Positions 50,470 to 61,620 of a DNA stretch of 64,000 nucleotides are shown here, piece after piece. The notes beneath the pieces are model-generated. The model saw only the letters and a program-made list of their open reading frames with translations, was not told the origin of the DNA and ran no database searches. Each line of letters opens with the position of its first letter. Positions within the stretch are counted from its first letter, which is position 1. Source of the stretch: Scedosporium boydii. Lineage: Eukaryota > Ascomycota > Sordariomycetes > Microascales > Microascaceae. A program made the translations under genes and the position numbers. The DNA lies in the NCBI GenBank assembly GCA_002221725.1, contig NJFT01000171.1, positions 25,971 to 89,970 of the forward strand, given 5' to 3'.

Positions 50470-51990
50470 CTTGCCCTGTTGTGACCTGAGGTGCGATGGT
50501 GACTGATAGCTTGTGAAGTGATCTCCGCAAGGCGTGGCCACTGGACTCCCAGAGCTGAGAATGGGGCCTCACGGCAGACTGCAGAGATGGCTCCCCTTAA
50601 GCGTCGAATATGTTCAAGAAGCGAAGATCGATATTGAAATCCCAGTGCACCGGATACCCTTCCAATAGGTTCTCCAAAAGAACAACGGCCTAACCCTCTC
50701 GGTAAAATGGAAGCAGTGACCAGCCCAGGTATCACCGGGACGATTAATAAACAATGATGAATTTAAAGAACATGATGTTAAAAAACAAAAATCCCTACAG
50801 CTACAGCCTGCCAAATCTTGGGACTTTTATGTATTATTGGGACATTCTGGCGCGAGGGGGCACTAAGTAATTTCTCGCATTCGCACTGAAGCAAAGGCGC
50901 GTACCTCGAAGATGCCGAGGTTCCAAGCCTCCACATACTCCAAGCTTTCAAACGAGATACGACACCACCCTCGGTGATTGGACCCTGTGGTTCGGCGGCC
51001 TGGCCTGTGTTAACAATTTGCGGGTTTAGTTTGTGGGGGTGAATTGAACTGAATTCCGATCAATGCCTTATAATGCCTACGGAGTGGATAAAGTTGTTTG
51101 GGGATTGGAATTCCTGGGATAGATCAAGTAGAACTGGTAAGCGCAGGCGCAAGCTTCGTGAATCCCAGCGAGAATACCCGTGTCACTCAAGGAAAACTGC
51201 GGGATTCGTAAATCTAAAGCATCAAAATATACATGGGCTCCCACTCTTATCCGTCAAGACCCAGATCCTGTTATCTGGGTGCCTGGAGGCTGGATATGAA
51301 GCTGGGAGTCGGTGGAAGCACATACGCGCAGCTTTAACCTCAGTGATCTTGAAGTCAGCATCAGGACGCCTTGGCTGCGACCATCTAAACCATTGAAAAA
51401 AGATCAGTCCCGCAATATACTTCGTATGCCTTCGTTGATGCTCAATCTGTCCAGAGCCAAGTCGAGCAGTAGCGTTGACGGCCAACATCTGTATTGCAGG
51501 GTTGAACGAGTGAGCTGACTGGTGTCGATGGGATTCATCAATGATGTCTGCCGCCGGCAAGACATTGGAGATGAGAACCTTGTCGTTTGGACAGTTCAAC
51601 TGGGTGTTAGAAGCCAGAGGTCGCACATCTCTTCGTTCGTTTATGGCGGTCGAAGGATCAGGATTAGCTACATACAAGCAGAGCAGGCAAAACAAATTCT
51701 GGATTTCTAAGCTACAAAGTCAATCCCAATTGCATCAATATCCAATCCGGATCGGCAGAACAACTGCAGAATGCACCAGGCAACGACCGAAAAGTTCAAT
51801 CACATCAGTACTTCGTGTATTGAAATGTTCACTGTTCTATGTCAGCAACATTGATTTGATGCCTCTCAAAGCTGCCTCTTCACTTCTGGGTACTCCGTAC
51901 AGAGCCCAAGTACTTCGTATACAGTAGTGAGTCCTCACTGTTCAGAAAAAATGTCACCACTTTGCAGATCCCGCGGAAATCGTACGGGTC

Positions 51991-52000
51991 GTCACGTGAC
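51991..52000. promoter_or_regulatory. E-box palindrome GTCACGTGAC upstream of COX4
   Basis: A perfect 10-bp palindrome with CACGTG core ~190 bp before the COX4 ATG. It matches the Cbf1/bHLH consensus, which in several fungi occurs at respiratory genes. Binding is inferred. Confidence 0.4.
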
Positions 52001-52033
52001 TTGCGAAATTGACCAACCGAGGAGGTGGTAATC

Positions 52034-52038
52034 CAATC
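52034..52038 (+). promoter_or_regulatory. CCAAT box (CCAATCA) upstream of COX4
   Basis: CCAATCA, the preferred HAP/CBC complex context, ~150 bp before the COX4 ATG. The HAP complex is known to activate respiratory genes. Inferred from position and sequence only. Confidence 0.4.
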
Positions 52039-52189
52039 AGGCCACTGACGAAAATACCTCCAAGCTCAATCCGTTCCTCACGGCTCCCAGTCACGAAAAC
52101 TCCCAACTCACTTAACAAACACCCATCTCCGGGCCTCAAGACTCTCCGCTCACAACAGAATCCGAATCAATTAGCCCTCAGAGCCCGCC

Positions 52190-53124
52190 ATGTTTGTTAC
52201 TCGAACCGCCGTCACGGCCGCCCGCCGCGCCGCCTTCGTCGCGCCCGTTGTCCGCAGGGGCTTCACCACCACGATGCTTCGTCGTATGACCAGCCTTGCC
52301 CACATCCACCACCCGAGCCCAATCCAAGCGAGACCTTTTTCCAATTTGGACAATGGCATTCGGGTGTCGGTTCTTGGATCAATTGACTAACGAAGAATTG
52401 GTTCTTGTGCAGGTGATGCCGGGAAGAAGGTTACCGCCTACAAGACGCTGAACGGTAAGCTTTTTTTCCCTGGGGGTCGGAATAGCTCGGAGATGGGGTG
52501 ATGCGACTCGCGATGTACTAATCGGTTGATTTTTTTACCCAACATAGAGGTCAAGGAGGCCAGCGACCTTGTCGGACCCGGTGCCGCCCCCGGCACCGTC
52601 CCCACGGATCTCGAGCAGGCGACCGGTCTTGAGCGCTTGGAGCTGCTCGGCAAGATCGAGGGTGTCGACGTCTTCGACATGAAGCCCCTCGACTCTTCCC
52701 GAATAGGTATGAATATCGCCTAAACCTATTGGATTCCGCAGCAAGGGATTTTTTTGGAGCTGACGCCAAACTTTTCAGGCACCATGGACAACCCCATTAT
52801 CGTCAAGTCTGCTGGTGAGGAGCAGTACGCCGGTTGCACCGGTTCTCCCGCCGACTCTCACGTCGTCATCTGGCTCGGCGTATGTTTCCTCCCCGACTTT
52901 ATCCGAAGCTCTACTGCTCTCTTTTCGACGCAACGAAATCGTTACTAACTTGGATTTGACACTAGATGTCCCGTGAGCGCCCCATCGAGAGGTGCCCCGA
53001 GTGCGGAAGCGTGTACAAGATGCAGTACACCGGCCCCGAGGAGGACCACCACGATCACCACCACGGCCCTGAGGAGCCCAAGACGCTGGCTGACTACGTC
53101 AAGCCCGAGTACTACTACACGTAA
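52190..53124 (+). CDS. COX4: Cytochrome c oxidase subunit 4 (zinc-binding, Vb type)
   Basis: Five exons, 52190-52283, 52413-52454, 52548-52706, 52779-52879 and 52966-53124, giving 184 aa. All joins are in phase with GT-AG sites. Exon 1 is a basic, acid-free mitochondrial presequence (MFVTRTAVTAARRAAFVAPVVRRG). The conserved zinc site is C118, H126, C142 and C145 (AGCTGSPADSH, RCPECGSVYKM). The C-terminal tail is His-rich (HHDHHHG). Cox4 is a nuclear-encoded structural subunit of respiratory complex IV, on the matrix side. The CACGTG and CCAAT elements just upstream fit respiratory regulation. Five exons in under 1 kb is a typical layout for this gene in filamentous fungi. Confidence 0.97.
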
Positions 53125-53383
53125 ATATAGCCTGCGGCTGAGAGGGTCGAATGGGGTTGTAGGCGAATCAATGTTTATAGAGGGTTTTTTTCATATGTTG
53201 TATTGGGGTAGTGAGCCATTGTAGATTAACTCATAACTAGAGTGTTTTCAGTAGAATGACTTGGATGGTGTTGTTGACCATGTAGGTCTGCATTGCATGC
53301 TTCGTAGCCGTGTTGCTTAATGTCCCATGACTTTAGGACTACACGGACTTCTGATGCTCGTGTTTGAAGAGGCTTTGGCGAGC

Positions 53384-53902
53384 TCAACCTGCATCCTCAT
53401 CAAAGCTTAATTTTATCTTCTTCGCCTTCTTCTTAGGCTTTGAAGTTTTCGTCTTCGGCTCGTCTGCCTTTTCTACTTTCGTCTTGGCACTCTTCGGCGC
53501 ATCCGCCTTATCAGCTCCGTCCTCATCGGCATCTGCACCAATAACTTTTGCAGTCTTCCGCTTCCGTCCAATGGCCGAGATCACGCCGGATCCCGCTTTC
53601 GTCGCATCCTTCGCGGCCTTATCATCCGGCCCCTCCCCCTCTACCGCCTCAGCACCCTCCCCACTCACCGTCACCGTCCCGTCCACGCCGACCTGCGCAT
53701 CGACCACGTTCCCTTCCTCGTCGACAACTAACGGGGCATCTTCGGCCTCGGCGCTGGCGGATCTCTTTGTGCGGTGGCGGCGCTGACCGGTGAGGAGGGG
53801 ATTGGGTGATGAGGAGCCGGAGACTTGGGACTTGAGGGCGGCGAGGAAGGGCGGAAGGGAAGCGTTGTAGGAGAGGTTCTTGGAGTTGAGTTTTTGGGAC
53901 AT
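53384..53902 (-). CDS. DUF4604 domain protein
   Basis: An intronless 172-aa frame. The start is set at the internal ATG at 53902 because the conserved DUF4604 N-terminus (MSQKLNSKNLSYNASLPPFLAALKSQ) begins there; the frame stays open 39 codons further upstream, up to 54019, with no family-like content. The remainder is low-complexity: acidic and Ala-rich in the middle (GNVVDAQVGVDGTVTVSGEGAEAVEGEG), with an RKRK cluster and a Lys-rich tail (KPKKKAKKIKLSFDEDAG) that would serve as a nuclear signal. The molecular function of DUF4604 is not known to me; nuclear localisation is inferred. It is convergent with COX4, with 259 bp between stop codons. Confidence 0.85.
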   Translation of the reverse strand: MSQKLNSKNLSYNASLPPFLAALKSQVSGSSSPNPLLTGQRRHRTKRSASAEAEDAPLVVDEEGNVVDAQVGVDGTVTVSGEGAEAVEGEGPDDKAAKDATKAGSGVISAIGRKRKTAKVIGADADEDGADKADAPKSAKTKVEKADEPKTKTSKPKKKAKKIKLSFDEDAG

Positions 53903-55811
53903 TGGCGTGTTGTTATATATGCAAGGCGCGGAAGACTGAAAAAGGGAGAGATCCCGGTTTTTGTGGCTGTGATTTATGGACTTCGAGGTGTTGTTGAGAT
54001 GGATTGGGACGTCCGCCATGTATTATTCTGATGCCGTCTTTTGGCGATGACGGATTGTGGTGTCTTGGGTTGTTGTCTTAGTCAGGAATTCTGCTTATTA
54101 AGCACTAGGTGTTGACGAGATTTTGGTGCCGCATTGCACGTTCCAATTTCGGCAGGCCAGATTTTCCTTGCGGGCGCGTCCAGCCGTCTGCCAGTGTTAG
54201 AGCCCCCTAACGAACTGGGAAAAGGAGTACAGAGTTACAATTGTAGTTTACGAAGTCGACAGATCAAATGGGTAACTTCTCCACTAAACCGTCCGGTCCT
54301 CCGATTTTGTGTGTCTCATGTTTGGGGCAGAGAGAGACAGGCGGACACACGATCATGTATCCGGATCCCGTCAATTTTGTCGTCCATCCCATCCTCGATA
54401 ATTCCATCCGCCAAAGCCAAGATGAAGATGAACACTGCACTGGGGAAAGGACATGGATGCTCCAGGAGATTGACCAGTGGGAGATGGAGATATCAAAGGT
54501 CTGAAAATTTACTATGTTATTTTCCTATTGGCTACAAACGCGCCATCTCATCTGCGAAGTATCCCTCTGCTTCGAGGCGTGTCAAGTCAGACCCGCACCA
54601 GGACGTGCAGGTACCGGTACATACGCAGGGGAGTCGAGGGACGGTTTGGATACGGGCTAGCTTGAAAGGTGGACCCTCTAGTGCTTCCTTCCAGGTTTAG
54701 CAGCACTCAATGGGGGGCAGTGGAAGGCGTGGTGGTGGCTGGTGGTTGCCCCCTTATCGGATCTTCAGGCGCTGTGTCCCGCTATCCGCAGCAAGCAGAT
54801 TAGAGGGAGCAAACTTGCCAGAAGATTGGTTTGACAATCTCCAAGTACCAGTACATCTGCATGAGCACATCTCGTATTGCCCCTATATACCACCATTTTA
54901 TACACAACCTGCTTCTCGAGAAGACTTGATCGCTAAAGTCAGGGGTACATGGCCGCACGCGTTTCCCCCTTGCTTTGCCCATGTAACCTGGTACTTGTCT
55001 TGCTTTTTTTTCAACTGCTCCCTTTTTCGATGTTCCTTTCCTCCCCTGACCTTAACCTGCACCTTCGCCCGTGGCGTTATCATCTGTCCAACTTTATCGC
55101 CTTTGGACTTGAATTGCTCCCTATTTTTCTTTTTCTTTTCCCTCCAAACCCCATCCTTCAATCGTCTGCCCCCGACGAAGAAGCAACCTTCCATCGCTCG
55201 CTCGAATGTTGCTTGGCTTGTGAGCAAAGTTTGGACGGCAATCCGACTTCACTTCCACAGCCACCCTTGGAGCCGTTCAATGGCTTGCGCGGACAACATC
55301 TAAGGACCCGTGCTACGTGATTTTTTTTTCCGGCTTCCTTTTTTAATTACCCTCTTTCTGGCTTTCATCTGATACTTCAGACCGGACTAGACCAAGAGCA
55401 GCCAAACAAACAGGAACCTTACAGTTCTATCCGAGGGGACAAGTTCATCGTCGTCCCTGCCACTCGTTATCCATCTTCGCTTCTCACTCAGGCTCGATGC
55501 TGTTGAATTGACAGGTCCTTTTCCTTTTTGGAGCCGACCTCGTTTTAGTCTTCATCGCCAAGTTTCGTCCTTCGCCACTCGCGCCTCTAGTCGGCCCCTT
55601 TTCCCCAGACGCGAACGAGAGAAAAGTCATTCTTCTCTTTAATTTTCTGAAAGATAGAGAGAGAGAGGAGAACGACGTCGATCAACCTCTCCCCTACCCG
55701 CGAATCTCGCCCTCCTGACGGGAAATAATAATTTTTAAACACAATCCATCAAATCTCCCCAATAGTCTCGGTCTCAATTCCAAGCTTCGTCGGCACCGGC
55801 GCCAGTCCATC
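53903..55811. promoter_or_regulatory. Divergent promoter region of the DUF4604 gene and the GT15 gene
   Basis: About 1.9 kb. The right ~0.8 kb is C/T-rich on the plus strand with T-runs (for example 55322-55329), as in the long pyrimidine-rich leaders of highly expressed fungal genes. It probably forms the GT15 promoter and 5' UTR. Frames of 188 and 197 codons here show no domain and are judged spurious. Confidence 0.5.
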
Positions 55812-57650
55812 ATGGATCTCCTACGTCGGGTGTCGAATATAGCGCCGACACCAGCGGCCCAGCTCCCATCAGATGAAAAGGGCCGCAGGTCGAGGGCAGG
55901 CATGATCGCATCAAAGTTAGCCTTTTTCAAGCGGCCGCTCAGGTTAAAAGGCAACTCGAGCATATCCGTGCCCCTCGGCGTCGTCATCCTTTTCCCATGC
56001 ATCGTCGTCATCCTCATATTAACCCTCTTCGTCCGCCATCCCAGCTCCCCTGGGCGGATGCTTATGCCTGCTGGTCCTCCCCCAGCTATCCGGTACGTTT
56101 CTGGAACTTCGAAGGTGTCGGGGCTGCCATTCGCGGCTTAGAACTCCCTTTGTCCAACCCTAGGTGAATCTTGTTGAGAGGATTCGCGGCTAACACATAT
56201 CTCTGTTTAGAAAAATCGCCGAAGACTACGACAAGGTTTTCGCTACTGGCTGCCTTGAGCCCGACACGAGCAAGCCGCGAGCCAATGCCGCATTCGTCGT
56301 CCTTGCCCGAAACAGTGATCTGGACGGCGTTATCCAGTCTCTAAAGTCCATCGAGAGGCATTTCAACCGATGGTACAACTACCCCTTCGTTTTCTTGAAC
56401 GATGGAGACTTTGACGACAACTTCAAGGCCACCGTCAAGAACTACACTTCCAGCACCGTCGAGTTCGGCAAGGTTGGCCCCGACATGTGGGGTTTTCCCG
56501 ACTGGATCGACGAGAAGGTCGCCAAGGAGGGTATCGCCAAACAAGGTGACAGTGCCATCATGTATGGTGGTTTGGAGAGCTACCACTTCATGTGCCGATT
56601 CTACTCGGGGTAGGCAATTTCCATTCTTCTCCAGGTTCGTGGTGGCATAAGCAAGTTGCTAACGTTAGATATCCAGCTTCTTCTACAACCACCCGCTCCT
56701 CGCCAAATACGAATGGTACTGGCGTCTTGAGCCCGAGATCTCGTACTTCTGCGACATCACCTAGTAAGAACATCCCCCATTCTCACTCTTCTCCTCTATC
56801 GCACATTTACTGACTTGGATGATCTACTACCAGTGACCCCTTCCTGAAGATGATTGAGGCCAACAAGACTTATGGCTTCACCATTGCCGTCAAGGAACTC
56901 CGCGAGACCGTGCCTAACCTCTTCAGATACGCCTCCGCCTACAAGCGTCTTTATAACCACACCTCTCAGGGTCTCTGGGAGATGTTTGTCGAACCCACCG
57001 AGGAGAAGCCTCGACAGGGCGATCAGAGTCTTCCCGAGGAAGTGCTTCGTGCCGACCCCCACAACAACGAGCTCCCGCCCATCGATCCCGAGTCTATGGA
57101 GGGCGAGAAGTACAACATGTGCCACTTCTGGTCCAACTTTGAGATTGCCAGACTAGACTGGTTCCGAAGCAAGCCCTACAACGACTTTTTCAATATGCTG
57201 GATCGCAGCGGTGGTTTTTGGATGGAGCGAGTAAGTTGATTTTTCAGGGCTAATGATTGCCGTCTCCAGCCTTCTTGTCTGACCTTGCTAACAAACGGTG
57301 TCCTTCAGTGGGGTGATGCTCCTTTCCATTCTCTAGCGGCCGGTATCCTTCTCGGTCCCCAGGACATCCACTACTTCCGCGACTTCGGTTACCGACACAC
57401 CACCATCCAACACTGCCCCGCCAATGCCCCATCGAGGCAACTTCCTCGCGAGCCCTACCTTGAGAAGACAACGCTCGACCCCAAGAAGCGATTTGAGGAG
57501 GACGACTACTGGGAGCACTGGGACGCCGAGCGAGAGAATGGCGTGGGCTGCCGTTGCCGCTGCGATACTGACATCGTCGACGTTGAGGGCAAGGAAGGAT
57601 CCTGCCTCGCCGAATGGGTTGATGTCGTTGGCGGTTGGGCTAGTCCTTGA
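55812..57650 (+). CDS. Golgi alpha-1,2-mannosyltransferase, GT15 (KRE2/MNT1/KTR family)
   Basis: Five exons, 55812-56092, 56211-56609, 56677-56763, 56834-57230 and 57309-57650, giving 501 aa. It is a type II membrane protein: a basic cytosolic tail, one signal-anchor at ~52-74 (SVPLGVVILFPCIVVILILTLFV), a short stem, then the luminal GT15 domain. Family motifs include NAAFVVLARNSDLDGVIQSLKSIE, the YNYPFVFLNDGDF region, YHFMCRFYSGFFYNHPLL and YEWYWRLEPEISYFCDITYDPF, which holds the Glu-Pro and Cys-Asp residues of the catalytic pocket. These Mn-dependent enzymes add alpha-1,2-mannose from GDP-mannose to O- and N-glycans of secreted and wall proteins. The paralogue within KRE2/KTR is not assigned. 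Confidence 0.96.
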
Positions 57651-58614
57651 ACAGGGGTTTACGGGTCTCGGTGATGGGTGTCTGTGTTCAACGGAAGACC
57701 TGCCCGGCCTTTGCCCGCTGTCTGATATACATATGTAATGTTTGTCCACGCTCTATCAATGACTTTTTGTTTTTCTTCGGCCAACATCCGTCACTTGGTT
57801 TTTTAAGTTGTATGTGTGTGTTCTTGGGTGGAGTGTCGGTTGCTCGGGTCGTGCTTTTTCCTCCGTTACCATTCTTGTTTGCCTTGCTTCAGGATAAACG
57901 AACCTCTTTTTTGATTGTTTGTTTTCTAACCCCTTGTTACTTTTTTTCCCTTTTCTTTTTAACACTTTACACTTGGCATGAAGAAAAACCACGAAGCATC
58001 AAATCACCCATTTTAGTGGCGAAAGACGTTGGGCGGAGACGTTTGGTGTCCTTTCCCGTTTGCTTTTTTTTTTCTTTTTTTTTTCAACTTGATGGGGAAT
58101 TGGGATTGAATTGATGTATTACAACACATAGACAAATGGGTATGGCACCAAATAAGAGAAGAAGAAGAAGAAGAAAGAGAAAGAGAAGAATGCATGCCCA
58201 AGAGGAGGAAAGGATTAGCAGATTAAGGAGGTGTTAGCCTTGGAGTAAGAAGAGTTAGTTTTTTTTTTTATTTTTGGGTCATGAAAATACTTAATAGTGA
58301 AAACCAACTCCTTCTCCTCCCTTTACCTGTTGATTGCGATATTGATGAGTATGGCTTTATGCCTATGAGCTGTAGCAGTATGTCGACTTGGAGGGCGGGA
58401 TAGTTTGAAATCTGAAAACCGCATTTTTTAATAATACCCTTTTCTTTGCTTTTTTCTCTCCTTTGCCGACCAATTTTCGTCTAAAGTTTGTCTCGAAAAC
58501 ATTCCTCCCAATCCCTCAACACCTTTCTTTCACATTTCCTTTTCTTCCTTCTTTAAATAGAAATGTATTGGTTAATGTCATGTCATCGGCCAAACACTGC
58601 CTACCCCTCGGCCT
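57651..58614. other. Convergent 3' flanks of the GT15 and dihydroxy-acid dehydratase genes
   Basis: Almost 1 kb between convergent stop codons. T-runs and an AGA-rich purine tract (58158-58190) are present. No supportable gene. Confidence 0.55.
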
Positions 58615-60805
58615 TTACCAGCCAAGATCCAGATCCGTCACGGCGCCATGGCTAGCATCACCGACCAAGCGCGCATACTTGGCCAAGACACCTCTCGTAA
58701 TGGTAGGCTTCCACGGGTTCGCAAGCCACTCTTGTCTTCTCTTCTCCATCTCCTCGTCGCTGACATCAGCCTGCAGCTTATTTTCCACGGCATCAATAGT
58801 AATAACGTCTCCGTCCTTGACAAGGGCCAAGGGTCCTCCGACGGCGGCCTCGGGCACGACGTGTCCGACGATGAAACCGTGGCTGGCACCACTGTACCTT
58901 CCGTCGGTGACAAGCGCGAGGTTATTCAGACCGGCGCCCATGATGGCGGCGCTAGCCTTGAGCTGCTCAGGCATGCCGGGACCGCCCTTGGGACCTTCGT
59001 AACGGACGATGAGAACGAGATTTCCATCGTCGCGGGTGATGCGGCCGTTGATCAGAGCGTCGTTCAACTCATGTTCCTTGTTGAAAACGCGGGCTAGACC
59101 AGTGAAGCTGAGGCCTTCCTTTCCGGTAATCTTGGCTACGGCGCCTCCAGGGGCGAGGTTCCCTTTTAGCACGCGGATGTGGCCTGTCTTCTTAATGGGG
59201 TTGGAGAGAGGCCGGATGATGGGCTGGTTGGGGTCGAGGGAGGGCCAGCTCTCGACGTTCTCGGCAAGAGTCTTGCCCGTGACGGTCAGGATGGATCCGT
59301 CGAGGAGACGCGCGGCGATAAGCATCTTGATGACGGCGGGGGTTCCGCCAATCTTATACAGGTCCTCCATGTAATACTTTCCGGAGGGCGCGAGGTCGGC
59401 GAGGAAAGGCACGCGGTTACTCGTGCGGTTCACGTCTTCGAGGGTTAGAGGGACCTCGGCGGCGTTTGCCATGGCCAGGAAGTGCAGGATGCCGTTCGTG
59501 GACCCGCCAAGAACCATGGTCAGGACAAGGGCATTCTCAAAGGCGGCACGGGTGAGGATTTTCCTGGGACGAATATCCTTCTCCATGACCACCTTGATAG
59601 CGTCGGCAACATTCTCGCACTCCCTCGCCTTTTCCGGCGACGGGGCGGGGAACGAGGAACTGCCGGGTAGGGTCAAACCCATGGCCTCGATGGCCGTGGC
59701 CATGGTATTAGCGGTATACATGCCTCCGCAGGCACCGGCACTGGGACAGGCGTGCTTCTCGATATCAGACATTACGTCGGAAGGGGTTCGGCCCGGCTCT
59801 CCAGCTCGGCACTTGGCGTGGAGCTTGCCGTAATTGTATGCGCCAGAGGCCTCGTAACAGGTGCTGATGTTAATGTGATCTTCGAGGAGCTCGGAGTAGC
59901 CCTTCTTGATGGTGCCGCCGTAAACCATGATGAAGGGGCGGTTGTGGCGGGCAGCTGCAATGACTGTGCCGGGCATGTTTTTGTCGCAGCCTGGGATAGA
60001 GATGTTGGCGTCGTGGTGTTGGCCGCAGGTTACGGTTTCGATGCTGTCAGCGATGATTTCGCGAGTTTGAAGAGAGAAACGCATGCCTAGAGGAGGGTAG
60101 AGTGAGGAGAGAGAGAGCTGTTAGTTGTAAGACATACAGAAGGGTGGGAGAGTTGACAAAGGGAGGTGTATGTTCGAACCTTCGCCGCCCATGGTGATGG
60201 CGTCCGAGACGCCGACAGTGTTGAATTGCCAGCCGATCATTCCGCGGCTTTCAACGGCGCGCTTGACGAGCTTTCCAAGGTCCATCACTATCCAGGGTTA
60301 GAAGCCGAGCCCTGGAGGGACTGACTTGCTGGGGAACAGACGAGACGAACTGCGACTTACAATGCATGCTGCGAAAAGTGCAAGAGATTGTATTAGCCCC
60401 ACGTTTCGATTCGGCAATTGCTTCATAGTGTGGATAGGACAAGGGACTCTCCAATTCAAGGTGAACGGTGAACTCACTTGCAAGGGTTTCCCTCCCACCA
60501 GACCGTCGCAATGCCGACCTGAGGAGCATTCTTCATCATGTCCTCGTTGGGAACACCAGCACCGTAGAGCATAGCCTTGTCGCCCACCGCCCGTTAACAC
60601 CACGCCGGAAGAGCGAGCCTCGGGTAACGAACATGGAGGCAGAGGGAAGTAATCGGCGTACCTGGGCACCAGGAAAGTCATGATCGTTGGTGATGAAGTG
60701 AGACCACCTGTTCAAGGGACCACCAGGAGGGAGGACCTTGAAGGGGGCGTAGCCCTTGATGGTGTCGTCGATGGCGCCGGCCGCCTGCTTTTTTTCGTTT
60801 GCCAT
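58615..60805 (-). CDS. ILV3: Dihydroxy-acid dehydratase (ILV3 family)
   Basis: Five exons: 60805-60662, 60575-60478, an 8-nt microexon 60368-60361, 60287-60180 and 60086-58615, giving 609 aa. The microexon supplies the bases for N-M-H-L in the invariant EGNPCNMHLMDL block. Iron-sulfur cysteines are expected at C80 (NPC), C153 (GCDKNMPG) and C239 ([10 protein letters not shown]). The C-terminal part holds [21 protein letters not shown]. The enzyme converts dihydroxy-isovalerate and dihydroxy-methylvalerate to the keto acids of valine and isoleucine synthesis. The N-terminus [14 protein letters not shown] contains acidic residues and no amphipathic Arg-rich presequence, so mitochondrial import is not apparent. 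It may be a second, cytosolic dehydratase paralogue. The exon 4 donor (GTTCGA) is non-consensus but required by the frame. Confidence 0.94.
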
Positions 60806-61451
60806 TGTGCCGGATGTCTATGTGTATAAGAGATATGTGGACGCGGACCGGTGCAGAAGAACTCGAATTGAAAGGGTGGGCCTGGAGTTCGGATGTGGAG
60901 GCCTTGATTTTGGGTGAAGTCGAGGAGCTTCAAGGATAAAAGGTTTCAATTGACGTGATGTTAGCTCGGAGCCTTGGACAAAGGGACGGTTGCGACTAGC
61001 AAATAACCCCATTCGCAAAGAGGGGGGCAAAATAAGAAACGACCCACCTTGCGTAATTTGCTAAATTCCCGTTTCTCTTTTTTATTAGAATAAGAACAAA
61101 ATAGATCAATTCAATTCTAGGCGGGCAATGTTTGTGATCAATTGCTTGAACGTTTTCAATGGGGTTTGGCAGATTTAGAATGGTGATGTCTTGAATGAGG
61201 TCTTGAATGAGGGGCAGTGGAGGGGTAGTTTAGCGAGGGGCAACGGGGAGGTCAAAAAGGGAAGGAAGGAAGAGACAGGAAAAAAAAGAAAAGAAAAGAA
61301 AACAAAAAGAGAAAGCAGTAGGGTAGCAGGGTAGCAAGGAAGGAGAGAGCAGAACCTACACCAAGACCAAGACAGACTTAGACTACGGCTCGGGGATCTA
61401 GACCTTGGATCGTCGACAATCATTCAGTGCTCTTGCTTGTTAGGGCAGTAG

Positions 61452-61477
61452 GATCGTGATTGGATCCAATCACGATC
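61452..61477. repeat. Perfect 26-bp palindrome with back-to-back ATTGG/CCAAT
   Basis: The left arm GATCGTGATTGGA is followed at once by its exact reverse complement, with a GGATCC centre and no spacer. Each arm contains a CCAAT box core in opposite orientation. It lies ~650 bp upstream of the dehydratase ATG. Confidence 0.95.
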
Positions 61478-61540
61478 TTCGTATGACAAATGCGGAGGAA
61501 GAACCGGAGGAAGGTAGGAACACACAACGATGAAGCTAGC

Positions 61541-61620
61541 AAGGCAGGAAGGCAGGAAAGTCGGCACTAGGAAGGTAGACCTAGGGAGGTAGTGTAGACC
61601 TAGCGAGGCAGGAAGGCGCC
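61541..61620. repeat. Degenerate direct-repeat block (AGGCAGGA and GTAGACCTAG units)
   Basis: AGGCAGGAAGG occurs near both ends of the block and GTAGACCTAG followed by G/C and GAGG occurs twice in the middle. Direct observation. Confidence 0.7.

Larger units (their letters stand above)
50470..52189. promoter_or_regulatory. Divergent promoter region of the thioesterase gene and COX4
   Basis: A 1.7-kb stretch with no supportable gene. It holds TACTTCGTA copies at 51418 and 51911, the variant TACTCCGTA at 51891, a CACGTG palindrome and a CCAAT box close to COX4. Confidence 0.5.

Noticed and set aside
54710..55303. 197-codon plus-strand frame upstream of the GT15 gene
   Set aside because: No domain, and it overlaps other frames in pyrimidine-rich promoter DNA.
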